From positions 620,001-684,000 of the forward strand of contig NZ_JAVDYJ010000001.1 in assembly GCF_031458395.1 (NCBI RefSeq): a stretch of 64,000 nucleotides of DNA, written 5' to 3'. This stretch comes from Enteractinococcus fodinae. GTDB taxonomy: Bacteria > Actinomycetota > Actinomycetes > Actinomycetales > Micrococcaceae. This document shows positions 1 to 8,628 of the stretch, one piece after another. The position numbers were made by a program, and so were the translations under genes. The notes beneath the pieces are model-generated. The model was not told where the DNA came from. It worked only from the letters and a program-made list of their open reading frames with translations, and did not search any database. Position 1 is the first letter of the stretch. Every line of letters starts with the position of its first letter.

Positions 1-308
1 ACCGCGGGATGCACATTACCGCGGTGGCCGATAGCGATCCCGCAAAGATCGGACAAATCATCGGCGGGTACACCATTTTGGACATTAACGACATCGGCAC
101 CGACCACGATATGGAACTGGCCATCGTAGCGGTGCCGGGAGAGGTCGCCCAAGACGTCGCCGATATCCTCGTGGACGCTGGGATTACTGGGATATTGAAT
201 TTTGCGCCGCGCAGATTACAGGTGCCCGACCACGTCAGAGTGCAAACCGTGGATCTTTCAGCAGAGCTGCAAATCTTAGCGTTTCATCGGGATGGCACGT
301 CGGGGTAA
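1..308 (+). CDS. rex: Redox-sensing transcriptional repressor Rex, C-terminal part
   Basis: The reading frame is open to the left window edge, so the N-terminal winged-helix DNA-binding domain is missing here. What remains is the Rossmann domain that binds NADH/NAD+ in this family: the ADSDPAKIG segment near the left edge, then VPGEVAQDVADILVDAGITGILNFAP and a VDLSAELQ dimer-helix segment near the end, all in the family order. Rex represses respiratory and fermentative genes and releases DNA when NADH rises. The gene lies upstream of the cytochrome c biogenesis operon, which fits a redox role, though the link is only positional. Its end overlaps the convergent gene by 25 bases. Confidence 0.93.
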   Translation, partial: RGMHITAVADSDPAKIGQIIGGYTILDINDIGTDHDMELAIVAVPGEVAQDVADILVDAGITGILNFAPRRLQVPDHVRVQTVDLSAELQILAFHRDGTSG

Positions 309-1153
309 GCCCGCTTCGCGGCCTTCTGCCAGGCCTTGCGCCGGAAGTACTCGGTCGAAGCCGGCAGCCAAGCATACACAATCCCGACGATGCCCAGAAT
401 CACTGATGCTACGGAGAAGACAGCGGCTAACGGTGACACGAATGTGAAAGAAAACAGCGAGAAGACCGCGAAGATGGTGCCGATGATCCGCATCGAACGC
501 CAACCATGGCGAATGCCGAGCGCCACGAGAATGTAGGCAACCAAGAAGATGACCGCTTGGGCAATCATCGAAGCCGTCATCATCGGTGAGTTGAGGTAGG
601 CCGAGATGCTGTCGACGGGCAGCTCTGCCATCATTGGGCCGATCATATCGTCGAGCATCTGCATCTCTTGCTCACTCATGCCACGGTTTGGCAGGGAGAG
701 CACGATCAACTGGGTGATGAGGTACGAGATGCCGGCAGCAATAATGGACCAAAACGCGAGATTGACGGTTTTGGGCCGTTCCGGTTCCTTGGCCATATCG
801 GGATGCAGCTGCGGTCCACCAAATGGCTGCTGGCCATACGGTGCGCCGCCAGGTTGCTGATACCCAGGCTGCTGGTAGCCTGGCTGCTGGTATCCGGGCT
901 GCTGCGAATATCCGGGGGATTGATAGCCGGGTTGTTGGAAACCGGGCTGCTGATAACCGGGCTGTTGGCCACCTTGTGGCCCGTATTCCGAGGATGCTTG
1001 CTGACCCTGTACTCCCTGTGGGCCGTATTCGGAAGCTGCCGAACTCCCGGACTGGGCTTGCGATTGCTGCAACTTTTGTTGATACTCGGCGAGCTCGTCG
1101 CCGGTGAGTCGAACCCCATAATCGGGATTGTCCTTAGAATGTTTTTCGTTCAT
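284..1153 (-). CDS. Membrane protein with Gln/Pro/Gly/Tyr-rich N-terminal repeats
   Basis: This 289-residue protein has three parts. Residues 1-60 are polar, residues 63-102 are tandem QQPGY-type repeats, and residues from about 130 hold several hydrophobic segments that look like four membrane spans. Such proline/glutamine-rich cytoplasmic tails on small membrane proteins are common in actinobacteria (DUF4190-like and similar families), but no specific function is known to me. The start at 1153 has an AAAGG ribosome binding site six bases upstream. It is convergent with rex, overlapping its end. The membrane assignment rests on hydrophobicity read by eye. Confidence 0.8.
   Translation of the reverse strand: MNEKHSKDNPDYGVRLTGDELAEYQQKLQQSQAQSGSSAASEYGPQGVQGQQASSEYGPQGGQQPGYQQPGFQQPGYQSPGYSQQPGYQQPGYQQPGYQQPGGAPYGQQPFGGPQLHPDMAKEPERPKTVNLAFWSIIAAGISYLITQLIVLSLPNRGMSEQEMQMLDDMIGPMMAELPVDSISAYLNSPMMTASMIAQAVIFLVAYILVALGIRHGWRSMRIIGTIFAVFSLFSFTFVSPLAAVFSVASVILGIVGIVYAWLPASTEYFRRKAWQKAAKRAYPDVPSR
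848..967 (-). repeat. Coding tandem repeat (QQPGY units)
   Basis: About eight degenerate 15-base units encode QQPGY/QQPGF/QSPGY in residues 63-102 of the minus-strand membrane protein. The repeat lies inside an intact frame, so it is a low-complexity protein tail rather than a separate element. Unit number could vary between strains by slippage. Confidence 0.8.
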
Positions 1154-1299
1154 GACAAGCCTTTCCGAAACAACTTTGCTCCTATCCTAACGAGTCAGTG
1201 CTGGTGCGCATGACAGCGGGCAGCAAAATTCTTACCCGGTAGCTTAAGCAGCCCACTGCAGCCAGCTCTGGACAAAACGGACATGAACTCTATGCAAAA

Positions 1300-1953
1300 A
1301 TGAGCTGTATGACTGTTAGCGTGCATTTGGTTCGTCACGGCGAAGTGTTCAACCCCGATAAAGTGCTCTACGGCCGGCTCCCCGGCTTCGGGTTGTCGAC
1401 GCTCGGCCACCAAATGGCCCAAGAATTAGCCGACGGCTGGGAAACCACGCCACAGATTTTAGTATCCTCCCCACTGCAACGCGCGCAAGAAACCATTGCA
1501 CCCCTGGCCCAAAAATTCGCCATGGACATCAGAACCGATGATCGCGTACTGGAAGCCGACAACAGTTTCCAGGGGTTATCCGATATGCGGCGCCAACTGC
1601 GCAACCCGAAACTTTGGCCGCTGGTCCTTAACCCTTTCCGGCCGTCTTGGGGCGAGCCCTACTTCCAACAGGCCGATCGGATGGCCAAAGCTATTCAAGA
1701 GGTGCGAGACGAGCTGATGCTCACCCACGGACCGGGTGCTTCGGCAGTGGTGGTCTCTCATCAGCTGCCCATCTGGGTGACTCGCTTATCCGCAGAAGGC
1801 AAGCAATTGGCCCACGATCCGCGACGCAGACAGTGTTCGCTCGCTTCGGTCACCAGCTTTGAATTTGCCCCTGGCCAGCGCATCCCGACCGTGTCCTATA
1901 GCGAGCCTGTAGAGCACCTCAGCCAACACGCAGCAGCCCTACCAGGCGCCTAA
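1300..1953 (+). CDS. Histidine phosphatase family protein (phosphoglycerate mutase-like)
   Basis: A 217-residue protein with the family signature LVRHGE at residues 10-15 (phospho-acceptor His13), a conserved acidic VLEAD segment in the middle, and a second catalytic histidine in VVVSHQLP. The family removes phosphate from small metabolites or proteins; the substrate here is unknown. It sits directly upstream of the tlpA-ccdA-resB-ccsB operon, the same arrangement as Rv0525-Rv0529 in Mycobacterium tuberculosis. The start is uncertain: an ATG at 1309 would give a product three residues shorter, and neither start has a clear ribosome binding site. Confidence 0.85.
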   Translation: MSCMTVSVHLVRHGEVFNPDKVLYGRLPGFGLSTLGHQMAQELADGWETTPQILVSSPLQRAQETIAPLAQKFAMDIRTDDRVLEADNSFQGLSDMRRQLRNPKLWPLVLNPFRPSWGEPYFQQADRMAKAIQEVRDELMLTHGPGASAVVVSHQLPIWVTRLSAEGKQLAHDPRRRQCSLASVTSFEFAPGQRIPTVSYSEPVEHLSQHAAALPGA

Positions 1954-2016
1954 ACACTCAGGAACTACCCAGTAACCAGAACTAGACTCTTCCGCGGTAT
2001 TTGAAAGGGAGAACTT

Positions 2017-2601
2017 GTGAGGAACAAGACGTCACGCGCACTGATCGGCCTAGCCATTGCGGGGTCCGTACTATTCACCGCGTGCTCGGGTGATGACCCA
2101 TTGGCCGCCCAAGCCGGCAACTCCGGCGGCAAAAACTATATTGCCGGGGATGGCTCCGTCATGGAATTGGCGATCGACGAACGCAGCGAAACCGTCGAAT
2201 TCTCCGGTGAAACCTTCACCGGCGAAACCATCTCGGCAGACACCCTCGACGGGCCAGCGCTAGTGAACTTCTGGTACGCCTCGTGTGCCCCCTGCCGTGT
2301 TGAAGCCCCAGACCTTGCCGAACTCAGTGAACAATACGCCGATGACGTCACCTTCGTGGGTGTCAATGTCCGCGACGGCGCCGATACCGCAGCCGCTTTC
2401 GAACGCAACTTCAACATCGATTACCCCTCCATTGAAGGCCGCGACGGCAAAGTACTCTTAGACTTCGCCGACTACGTGCCGCCCCAGGCTGTCCCAACCA
2501 CCCTGATCCTCGACGATGAGGGTCGCGTTGCAGCTCGCGTGTTGGGTGCCGTGGAGCGTTCGACGCTGAACTCACTGCTCAGCGGCGTGGTGGAGGAATG
2601 A
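2017..2601 (+). CDS. TlpA/ResA-type thiol-disulfide oxidoreductase lipoprotein
   Basis: A GTG start preceded by AAAGGGAG begins a 194-residue protein. Residues 1-23 form a lipoprotein signal with the lipobox ending FTAC (Cys23). The thioredoxin fold carries the active-site SCAPC (Cys90, Cys93) followed by the cis-proline region AVPTTL. In system II cytochrome c maturation this extracytoplasmic protein keeps the apocytochrome CXXCH thiols reduced so heme can be attached. Its stop overlaps the ccdA start by four bases (ATGA), so the two are translationally coupled. A TAGACT hexamer at 1983-1988 could be the operon -10. Confidence 0.93.
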   Translation: MRNKTSRALIGLAIAGSVLFTACSGDDPLAAQAGNSGGKNYIAGDGSVMELAIDERSETVEFSGETFTGETISADTLDGPALVNFWYASCAPCRVEAPDLAELSEQYADDVTFVGVNVRDGADTAAAFERNFNIDYPSIEGRDGKVLLDFADYVPPQAVPTTLILDDEGRVAARVLGAVERSTLNSLLSGVVEE

Positions 2602-3350
2602 ATAACCCGTTCGCCGAGATCGCACTAGACGGGTCCATGTGGCTAGCAATGCCGGTTGCGGCACTGGCCGGACTCGTCTCCTTTTTGTCCCCGTGCGTAC
2701 TCCCGCTGGCTCCCGGGTACCTTGGTTATGTTTCCGGCCTATCGGGTGCCAGCGTGGAAGATACTCGACGCGGCCGAATGCTCACCGGTACCAGCCTGTT
2801 TGTGCTGGGATTTACCGTCGTATTCGTGACCGCCGGCTTGCTGCTGAGCCGGGTGTTCATCTGGCTCAAAGGCGATGGCCAATGGCTCACCCAGGTGCTA
2901 GGGCTGGTCGTCATCCTGATGGGCATCGTGTTTATGGGCGGCCTATCATTTTTCCAGCGTGACCGAAAGCTCCAATACCAACCCACAGCGGGACTATGGG
3001 GCGCACCTGTATTGGGAATGATTTTTGGACTGGGATGGGCCCCGTGCATCGGGCCGACCATGGCGGCCGTGATCGCGATGTCCACCGCAGGCACTGAGAA
3101 TATGTGGCGCGGTGGCATCTTGGCGGTCGTCTATTCGCTCGGGCTCGGCATTCCTTTTATCCTGCTGGCCCTGGGCTTCTCGCGTGGTATGAAACGCCTG
3201 GCCTTTTTCCGCAAACACCGCCTATTCATCATGCGTGCCGGTGGTGTCCTGTTAATTCTGCTCGGTCTGGCCATGGCTACCGGGCTGTGGACTGACTGGG
3301 TTAACCAGCTGCAAGGCTGGTTTACCAACGAGGTGACACTACCGATTTGA
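2598..3350 (+). CDS. ccdA: Cytochrome c biogenesis transmembrane protein CcdA
   Basis: A 250-residue membrane protein of the DsbD-gamma/CcdA family. It carries electrons from cytoplasmic thioredoxin across the membrane to the adjacent TlpA-like protein. The two redox cysteines are visible in the family contexts FLSPCVLPL (Cys33) and GWAPCIGP (Cys150). About six hydrophobic segments match the usual CcdA length and layout. It overlaps tlpA by four bases, and its TGA overlaps the TTG start of resB by four bases. Confidence 0.95.
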   Translation: MNNPFAEIALDGSMWLAMPVAALAGLVSFLSPCVLPLAPGYLGYVSGLSGASVEDTRRGRMLTGTSLFVLGFTVVFVTAGLLLSRVFIWLKGDGQWLTQVLGLVVILMGIVFMGGLSFFQRDRKLQYQPTAGLWGAPVLGMIFGLGWAPCIGPTMAAVIAMSTAGTENMWRGGILAVVYSLGLGIPFILLALGFSRGMKRLAFFRKHRLFIMRAGGVLLILLGLAMATGLWTDWVNQLQGWFTNEVTLPI

Positions 3351-4951
3351 GTACCAAACTAAAACAACCCAAACAGCAGCAGCCCGCCATGCCGGCGCTC
3401 GGCTTCCGGGGTACGCTGCGCTTCGTATGGAATCAGTTGACCAGTATGCGCACCGCGCTGATGCTGCTGTTGCTACTGGCCGTAGCTGCTGTGCCCGGTT
3501 CGTTGTTCCCACAGCGTCGAGCCGGCGCCGACGTCGTCGAAACCTGGATCGAAGATAACCCCACGCTCGGTCCTATTCTGGATGCGGTGGGGATGTTTGA
3601 CGTCTACTCCTCGGTCTGGTTCTCGGCGATCTACCTGTTGCTGATGGTCTCCCTGGTGGGGTGTCTGTGGCCGCGCGGACGCCAACACTTCAAGACCCTG
3701 CGTCAACCTCCAGCCCGGACACCACGCAATCTCAAACGCCTGCCCGAATACGGGCAACTGGTATTGGAAGCCCACGGACCCACCCCGGACCAGGCCCTAG
3801 TAGATGCCCAAGGTATCCTCAAAAAAGCCGGGTACCGCACCGAACTGCGCGACGGCTCCGTGGGAGCCGAACGCGGCTACCTCCGCGAAGTCGGCAATAT
3901 TTTGTTCCACTTCGGGTTATTAGGCGTCATCGTGTTCATGGGGATCGGCGGCCTGTTCAAATACGAGGGCCAAAAGATCATTGTTGAAGGGGACGGGTTT
4001 ACCAACAACCTGGTCTCCTATGACTCCTTCACCCCCGGCACAGCATTCTCCGAAGACCGGCTCCACCCGTTTTCGATACAGCTCGAAGACTTCGACATCG
4101 TCTTCGACCGCGAATCCGAGTCGCACTTCGGGCAGGCACTCGACTACACGGCCAGCATGCAAGTCATTCCGGCACCGGGTGAAGAACCTTATCAGGATGA
4201 GATCAAAGTCAACGACCCGCTGACCATTGATGGAGTCCGGATCTTCCTGGTCGGAAATGGATACGCGCCCAACGTCACGGTGACCGACGGCAATGGCGAT
4301 GTGGCCTACTCCGGCCCGGTCATCGCCCAAATTCAGGACCCCAACGTCAACAGCTCGCTGGTCGTACTCAAGGTCCCCGATGCCCGTCCTGAGCAGCTGG
4401 GCTTTGTCGGGATGTTCTTACCCACCTCATACACCGGCGATGACGGGGTCGCAATATCCATTGACCCCGATGCGTACAATCCCGAGATGATCCTGAACTC
4501 CTACTACGGCGACATCGGACTGGATTCGGGCATCCCACAGAACGTGTACGTGCTCGATACCGAGACTATGACCGAACTGAACTCCCGGAATAACGACTAC
4601 GGGGGCATCACGCTGGGCCTGGGGGACACCTACGAGCTCCCAGAGAACATGGGTAGCATTACCTTTAACTCCTGGGATCGCTACGTCGGCCTTGACCTCC
4701 ACTACGACCCTTCCAAATGGGGTGTGGGCTTCTTCGCGACCCTGGCGCTGATCGCACTGGTCTTCTCCCTGTACGTTCGTCGTCGTCGCGCATGGGTTAA
4801 AGCCAGTGAACAAGATGGTCACACCGTCATCGAATACGGGCTGCTGGCACGCGGGGAGACCTTCGGGCTGCGCGATGAAAATATCAAGCTTCGTCAAACA
4901 TTCGACAACACTTGGCCGGTCATCCCGCCAACCACTTCGGAGGACTCATGA
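3347..4951 (+). CDS. resB: Cytochrome c biogenesis protein ResB
   Basis: A 534-residue protein starting at a TTG that overlaps the ccdA stop. ResB and CcsB/ResC together form the heme-export and apocytochrome ligation complex of system II. The sequence shows three hydrophobic segments in the first 210 residues, including MRTALMLLLLLAVAAVPGSL and ILFHFGLLGVIVFMGIGGLF. A large extracytoplasmic domain of about 250 residues follows, then a last span near residue 465 before a cytoplasmic tail. This is the normal actinobacterial ResB layout. Its end overlaps the ccsB start by four bases. Confidence 0.93.
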   Translation: MSTKLKQPKQQQPAMPALGFRGTLRFVWNQLTSMRTALMLLLLLAVAAVPGSLFPQRRAGADVVETWIEDNPTLGPILDAVGMFDVYSSVWFSAIYLLLMVSLVGCLWPRGRQHFKTLRQPPARTPRNLKRLPEYGQLVLEAHGPTPDQALVDAQGILKKAGYRTELRDGSVGAERGYLREVGNILFHFGLLGVIVFMGIGGLFKYEGQKIIVEGDGFTNNLVSYDSFTPGTAFSEDRLHPFSIQLEDFDIVFDRESESHFGQALDYTASMQVIPAPGEEPYQDEIKVNDPLTIDGVRIFLVGNGYAPNVTVTDGNGDVAYSGPVIAQIQDPNVNSSLVVLKVPDARPEQLGFVGMFLPTSYTGDDGVAISIDPDAYNPEMILNSYYGDIGLDSGIPQNVYVLDTETMTELNSRNNDYGGITLGLGDTYELPENMGSITFNSWDRYVGLDLHYDPSKWGVGFFATLALIALVFSLYVRRRRAWVKASEQDGHTVIEYGLLARGETFGLRDENIKLRQTFDNTWPVIPPTTSEDS

Positions 4952-5952
4952 CACCCGTCAATGAAACGCTGGCTCAGTACAGCGAACTCTTCATGCTGAT
5001 TGCAGCCCTGATCTATTTAGTGGCTTTCCTATTCTTCTCCTGGGATATGGCCACCGCCTCGCGGTCTATTAAAAAACTTGAGGCCGAGCTAGAAACCCAG
5101 GAGTCCAAACAGCTCGTGGGCGCCGGCGGTCCCGGCGTCGATGAGCCCAGTGGCTCGACCAGACGTCATCAGCTGGTCTCTGACGATATGGAATACACCG
5201 ATGGCGTCAAACGGCCCGCGGCCAATATCGCCGTGGCCATCATGGCGGTAGCGACGCTGGCTCACGCCTTCGCGGTCGTTGCTCGTGCCGTGGCGGCCTC
5301 CCGGGCGCCGTGGGGCAACCTCTATGAATTCATGACCTCCGGGGCGCTGGTCATCTCGTTGGTCTACCTGCTGTTTTTGATTCGCAAAGATCTGCGTTTC
5401 GTCGGCACCTTCGTTTCGGGTGTGGTGCTGTTGATGATGATGGCCGCAACCATCGGTTTCCCCACCCCGGTGGGTAACGTCCAACCGGCCCTGCAATCCT
5501 GGTGGCTGATCACTCACGTCTCGGTGGCCGTGATTGCCTACGGGATCTTTGCGATAACCTGTGCGATGTCCCTGCTGCAGCTGATGAAACAACGTGCAGA
5601 AAAACGCGGCCCAGCCACCGGTTTCATGCGCCTGGTGCCATCCTCGCTCGCGTTGGAGAACTGGTCCTACCGACTCAATGCGATCGGGTTCGTGATGTGG
5701 ACCTTCACCCTGATCGCCGGTGCCATCTGGGCCGAACAGGCCTGGGGACGCTACTGGAACTGGGATGCGAAAGAGGTCTGGACGTTCGTCATTTGGGTCA
5801 TCTACGCCGGGTACTTGCACGCCCGTGCGACCCGCGGTTGGACCGGCACTAGGTCAGCGTGGCTGAACATCATCGGATTCTCATCCATCGTGTTCAATGT
5901 CACGATCGTCAACCTGTACTTCCCGTCGCTGCACTCTTATGCCGGGTTCTGA
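4948..5952 (+). CDS. ccsB: Cytochrome c biogenesis protein CcsB/CcsA (heme handling)
   Basis: A 334-residue multi-span membrane protein, partner of ResB. The tryptophan-rich heme-handling signature WGRYWNWDAKEVW lies near the C terminus, followed by a conserved histidine in YLHARATRG. Its early part contains RAPWGNLYEF, which is also typical of the family. The ATG at 4948 is chosen because GGAGGA lies four bases upstream and it forms the same ATGA coupling seen in the rest of the operon; a start 36 bases earlier lacks these features. The gene ends in a 16-base overlap with the convergent gene. Confidence 0.94.
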   Translation: MTPVNETLAQYSELFMLIAALIYLVAFLFFSWDMATASRSIKKLEAELETQESKQLVGAGGPGVDEPSGSTRRHQLVSDDMEYTDGVKRPAANIAVAIMAVATLAHAFAVVARAVAASRAPWGNLYEFMTSGALVISLVYLLFLIRKDLRFVGTFVSGVVLLMMMAATIGFPTPVGNVQPALQSWWLITHVSVAVIAYGIFAITCAMSLLQLMKQRAEKRGPATGFMRLVPSSLALENWSYRLNAIGFVMWTFTLIAGAIWAEQAWGRYWNWDAKEVWTFVIWVIYAGYLHARATRGWTGTRSAWLNIIGFSSIVFNVTIVNLYFPSLHSYAGF

Positions 5953-6359
5953 TCCTCATCGGCGTCGTCAGAGTCAGCTTCTGAATCAGGCTTCTTCTTG
6001 AATTTTTCTTCCCGACGACGAAGCTCTGCTTCGCGTTCCCGCAGTTCTCGAGCCTTGCGCTCTTGGGCCCGCTGGATATCTAACTGGCGGAGAAACTCCT
6101 CGTCGTCGTCAGGATTCGATGGACGAGTGGGCCCGGAGGCCTTCTTGAAACCCTGCACCGTGGACGCCAGGTAGGAGTTCTCGTTGCCAAATAACAGCCA
6201 CAGCACACCACCGACCAACGGGACCAGTACAATGACGACGATCCACACGCCTTTGGGCATGATGCGTATCCGCTCCGACGGCGTCGAAATAGCCTCAATG
6301 AGGGCATAAATCATGATGCCCAGGGATACGAGGATCAGTGGAATTAACAAACGTGGCAT
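5937..6359 (-). CDS. Small membrane protein with phospholipase D-nuclease N-terminal (PLDNc_N) domain
   Basis: A 140-residue protein with two N-terminal membrane spans. The first is LLIPLILVSLGIMIYALIEA and the second WIVVIVLVPLVGGVLWLLFG, the latter in the PLDNc_N context with PKGVW before it. A long charged, probably coiled-coil tail rich in Arg, Glu and Lys follows. The domain name is historical and implies no nuclease activity. The start at 6359 is preferred over 6368 because a TAAGAT hexamer sits exactly seven bases upstream, as at other leaderless starts in this window. Confidence 0.82.
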   Translation of the reverse strand: MPRLLIPLILVSLGIMIYALIEAISTPSERIRIMPKGVWIVVIVLVPLVGGVLWLLFGNENSYLASTVQGFKKASGPTRPSNPDDDEEFLRQLDIQRAQERKARELREREAELRRREEKFKKKPDSEADSDDADEDQNPA

Positions 6360-6366
6360 GGCACCC

Positions 6367-6372
6367 ATCTTA
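6367..6372 (-). promoter_or_regulatory. Candidate leaderless -10 (TAAGAT)
   Basis: On the minus strand TAAGAT is followed by seven bases and then the ATG at 6359. Transcription would begin at or next to the start codon. Confidence 0.5.
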
Positions 6373-6418
6373 CGAACTCGTAGGCTTTAAAGCACACCTA
6401 GCCAAGAATGGAGACTTC

Positions 6419-6742
6419 ATGAAATTTTGGCTGTATACGGCCCTGAGATTCTTACTCTTTGGGGTCGGATTTTTTATCACCGTGTTCTTCACGAACAACG
6501 TGTTTTACGCATTAGCGGTCGGTCTGATCACCGGGTTCGCCCTGACATACCTGTTCACCCCAAAGCTGCGGAAAGAAGCCTCAGAAGACCTCATTCGGGC
6601 CCTGGATTCACGCAAACGCAACAAGGTCGCCGTCGATGATGCCGACGCCGAAGACGCCTACACACGAGGCCGTTTCGCCGACGCGGAAGACCTACAGGAC
6701 AACGCCCAGGGTGAACACAATGGCGTAGAGGATCCCAAATAA
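6419..6742 (+). CDS. DUF4229 domain-containing membrane protein
   Basis: A 107-residue protein with two hydrophobic segments, LYTALRFLLFGVGFFITVFF and FYALAVGLITGFALTYLF. A charged C-terminal tail follows, with the LRKEASEDL motif after the second span. This matches the actinobacterial DUF4229 family, which is often found beside menA and ccsB as here; its function is unknown. The start at 6419 is supported by GGAG six bases upstream. Its last 51 bases overlap the end of the convergent menA. Confidence 0.82.
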   Translation: MKFWLYTALRFLLFGVGFFITVFFTNNVFYALAVGLITGFALTYLFTPKLRKEASEDLIRALDSRKRNKVAVDDADAEDAYTRGRFADAEDLQDNAQGEHNGVEDPK

Positions 6743-7561
6743 ACCGGTCATTTTCAGCACCGGAATCAGCTCACCGCGTTCTTCCGCTTCCAGCATGATC
6801 AACGAGGGCCGGACCGAGGCCACCAGCAGGATCAGCATCAGCCACAACCAGGGATGTTCCTGCGCGTACAGCAGGGGCACACCGATGGCGACGGCCAGCA
6901 TGATCGGATACGACCAGCGGGCTTTCGTGTCACCTAACCGGACGGCCAGCGTCTTCTTGCCGGCCTCGGTATCCGTGGGAATATCGCGGACATTATTGGC
7001 CATCAGCAGTGCGGTAGAGACCAGTCCGGTACCGACCGCCCCCGTGACCGCCAGGCCCGAGATCTCTCCGGCTTGGGTGTAGGTCGTACCCAGCACAGCA
7101 ACCAGACCAAAGAACACGAAAACAAAGACTTCGCCCAGTCCGAGATAGCCATAGGGTTTTTTCCCGCCGGTATAGAACCACGCCGCAACAATAGACGCGA
7201 CCCCGATGATCATCAGCCACCAGGCTTGCGACCACACCGTCAGCGCCAGCCCAGCGACCGCTGCCAGCCCGTAAAAGGCAAAGGCCATATTGCGCACGGT
7301 GACGGGCGCTGCCGCCCCAGAACCGGTCAGCCGGAACGGGCCAACCCGCTGGTCATCGGTGCCTCGAATCCCATCGGAATAGTCATTGGAATAGTTCACC
7401 CCGATTTGTAGGGCTAACGCCACGATCAGGGCCAGCAGGGCTTTGCCCGCGTGAAATGAGTCGAGTTCGGCGGCTGCAGCACTGCCCACCACCACCGGTG
7501 CGATCGCCATGGGCAGGGTGCGTAAGCGGGCGGCTGCCACCCACTGAGAAAACGAAGCCAA
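6692..7561 (-). CDS. menA: 1,4-dihydroxy-2-naphthoate polyprenyltransferase
   Basis: A UbiA-family membrane prenyltransferase of 289 residues that attaches the polyprenyl side chain to DHNA, giving demethylmenaquinone. The first Asp-rich motif is NYSNDYSDGIRGTDD and the second region is NNVRDIPTDTEAGKKTLAVRLG, both diagnostic. The TTG at 7561 is chosen because AAAGGA lies six bases upstream and the product then begins ASFSQWVAAARLRTLP, the usual MenA N terminus. An ATG at 7582 inside menE is the alternative. It is the last gene of a menB-menE-menA run. Confidence 0.93.
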   Translation of the reverse strand: MASFSQWVAAARLRTLPMAIAPVVVGSAAAAELDSFHAGKALLALIVALALQIGVNYSNDYSDGIRGTDDQRVGPFRLTGSGAAAPVTVRNMAFAFYGLAAVAGLALTVWSQAWWLMIIGVASIVAAWFYTGGKKPYGYLGLGEVFVFVFFGLVAVLGTTYTQAGEISGLAVTGAVGTGLVSTALLMANNVRDIPTDTEAGKKTLAVRLGDTKARWSYPIMLAVAIGVPLLYAQEHPWLWLMLILLVASVRPSLIMLEAEERGELIPVLKMTGLFGILYAIVFTLGVVL

Positions 7562-7563
7562 TA

Positions 7564-8628
7564 CTATTCCTTTGCTAACCATTCGGTGAGAGTGATGCGA
7601 TCCGGTTTGCCGTTGTCTAACATCGGCAATGACTCGACGCGTAACCACGTCTTGGGCACCGCGGGGGCACCCAGTGCTGACCGAATCGCGTCCGCTAAGA
7701 CCTCCTGCGAGGTGTCTCCGGTGATCACAGCGCTGACCCGTTGCCCCCACCGGTCATCGGGCAGGCCGGTCACAAATGCTGCTGGCATCCAATGCTGCAA
7801 GACGTTTTGCACCTGGGCGGCCGATACTTTGACCCCACCGGTGTTGATCACATCATCTAAGCGACCAAAAACCTGAACCGTCCCGTCGGTGACGGTCCCG
7901 TAGTCATCGGTCAGATACGAGCCGGCGGAGAAATGGGCGGCGGTGAGCTCGGGATCATCAAAGTAACCTGCGGCCACCATCGGACCGGTGATACGCAGTC
8001 GCTCGACCCCGTGGTGTTCGACCGTATCCACGGTCACGCCCGGCAGGGGAATACCGTCATAAACACAGCCACCGCAGGTTTCCGACATCCCGTAGGTCTT
8101 ATACAGCTTCAGGCCATATTGCTGTGCGGCGTCCGTGATGCGCGCAGGGATGGCTGCGCCACCGACCAGGATCGCCGAATACGACTGCAAAGCAGTTATC
8201 GCCTCATCGTGGTCAAGCAGCTGCAGCATCTGGGTGGGCACCATTGAGACCGCGGTGAAGTCATGGTCTAACTGTTGCGTCCCGGCAACGAATGCTTCGG
8301 GACCAAAACTTGGGTCGATGACCACCGGCGTGGTGCCGGCTTGCACCGAGCGGGACACCACTGCCAGTCCGGCTACGTACTGGGTGCCCACGGCGAGCAG
8401 CCACTGACCTTCGCCACCGATATGTTCAGCGGTAGCTTTGGCAGATGCGGCCAGTGCGGAGGCAGTGAGTATGGTCTGTTTTGGGGTGCCAGTAGAACCC
8501 GAGGTTCGGACGACGGCGACTGCCTCAGGGTGGCCCCGAACCGGGTCGGTAATGTCCGGGCGGGGCATGACACCCGTAGCGGTGGCCTCGAACGGTGTGC
8601 CCGATGCGAGTGCTTGATAGACGTCCAT
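7564..8628 (-). CDS. menE: o-succinylbenzoate-CoA ligase
   Basis: An ANL-superfamily adenylate-forming enzyme of 354 residues, short but normal for actinobacterial MenE. It activates o-succinylbenzoate with CoA for ring closure by MenB. Visible motifs are the phosphate loop TSGSTGTPK at residues 42-50, KTYGMSETCGG (A5 region), the hinge GRLDDVINTGGVKVS, and the C-terminal catalytic lysine in NGKPDR. The ATG overlaps the menB stop by one base (TAATG), so translation is probably coupled. Confidence 0.94.
   Translation of the reverse strand: MDVYQALASGTPFEATATGVMPRPDITDPVRGHPEAVAVVRTSGSTGTPKQTILTASALAASAKATAEHIGGEGQWLLAVGTQYVAGLAVVSRSVQAGTTPVVIDPSFGPEAFVAGTQQLDHDFTAVSMVPTQMLQLLDHDEAITALQSYSAILVGGAAIPARITDAAQQYGLKLYKTYGMSETCGGCVYDGIPLPGVTVDTVEHHGVERLRITGPMVAAGYFDDPELTAAHFSAGSYLTDDYGTVTDGTVQVFGRLDDVINTGGVKVSAAQVQNVLQHWMPAAFVTGLPDDRWGQRVSAVITGDTSQEVLADAIRSALGAPAVPKTWLRVESLPMLDNGKPDRITLTEWLAKE

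Noticed and set aside
848-967. Short tandem repeats as a possible CRISPR array
   Set aside because: Units of 15 bases without unique spacers lie in frame inside a protein gene.
668-1213. A 181-residue plus-strand frame opposite the repeat-rich membrane protein
   Set aside because: It is the complement of the QQPGY repeats, gives leucine/glycine-rich low-complexity protein and has no ribosome site. The minus-strand frame has a clear start and membrane segments.
5089-5820. A 243-residue minus-strand frame opposite ccsB
   Set aside because: The opposite strand has the diagnostic tryptophan-rich heme motif, and the antisense product is His/Gly/Asp rich with no motif.
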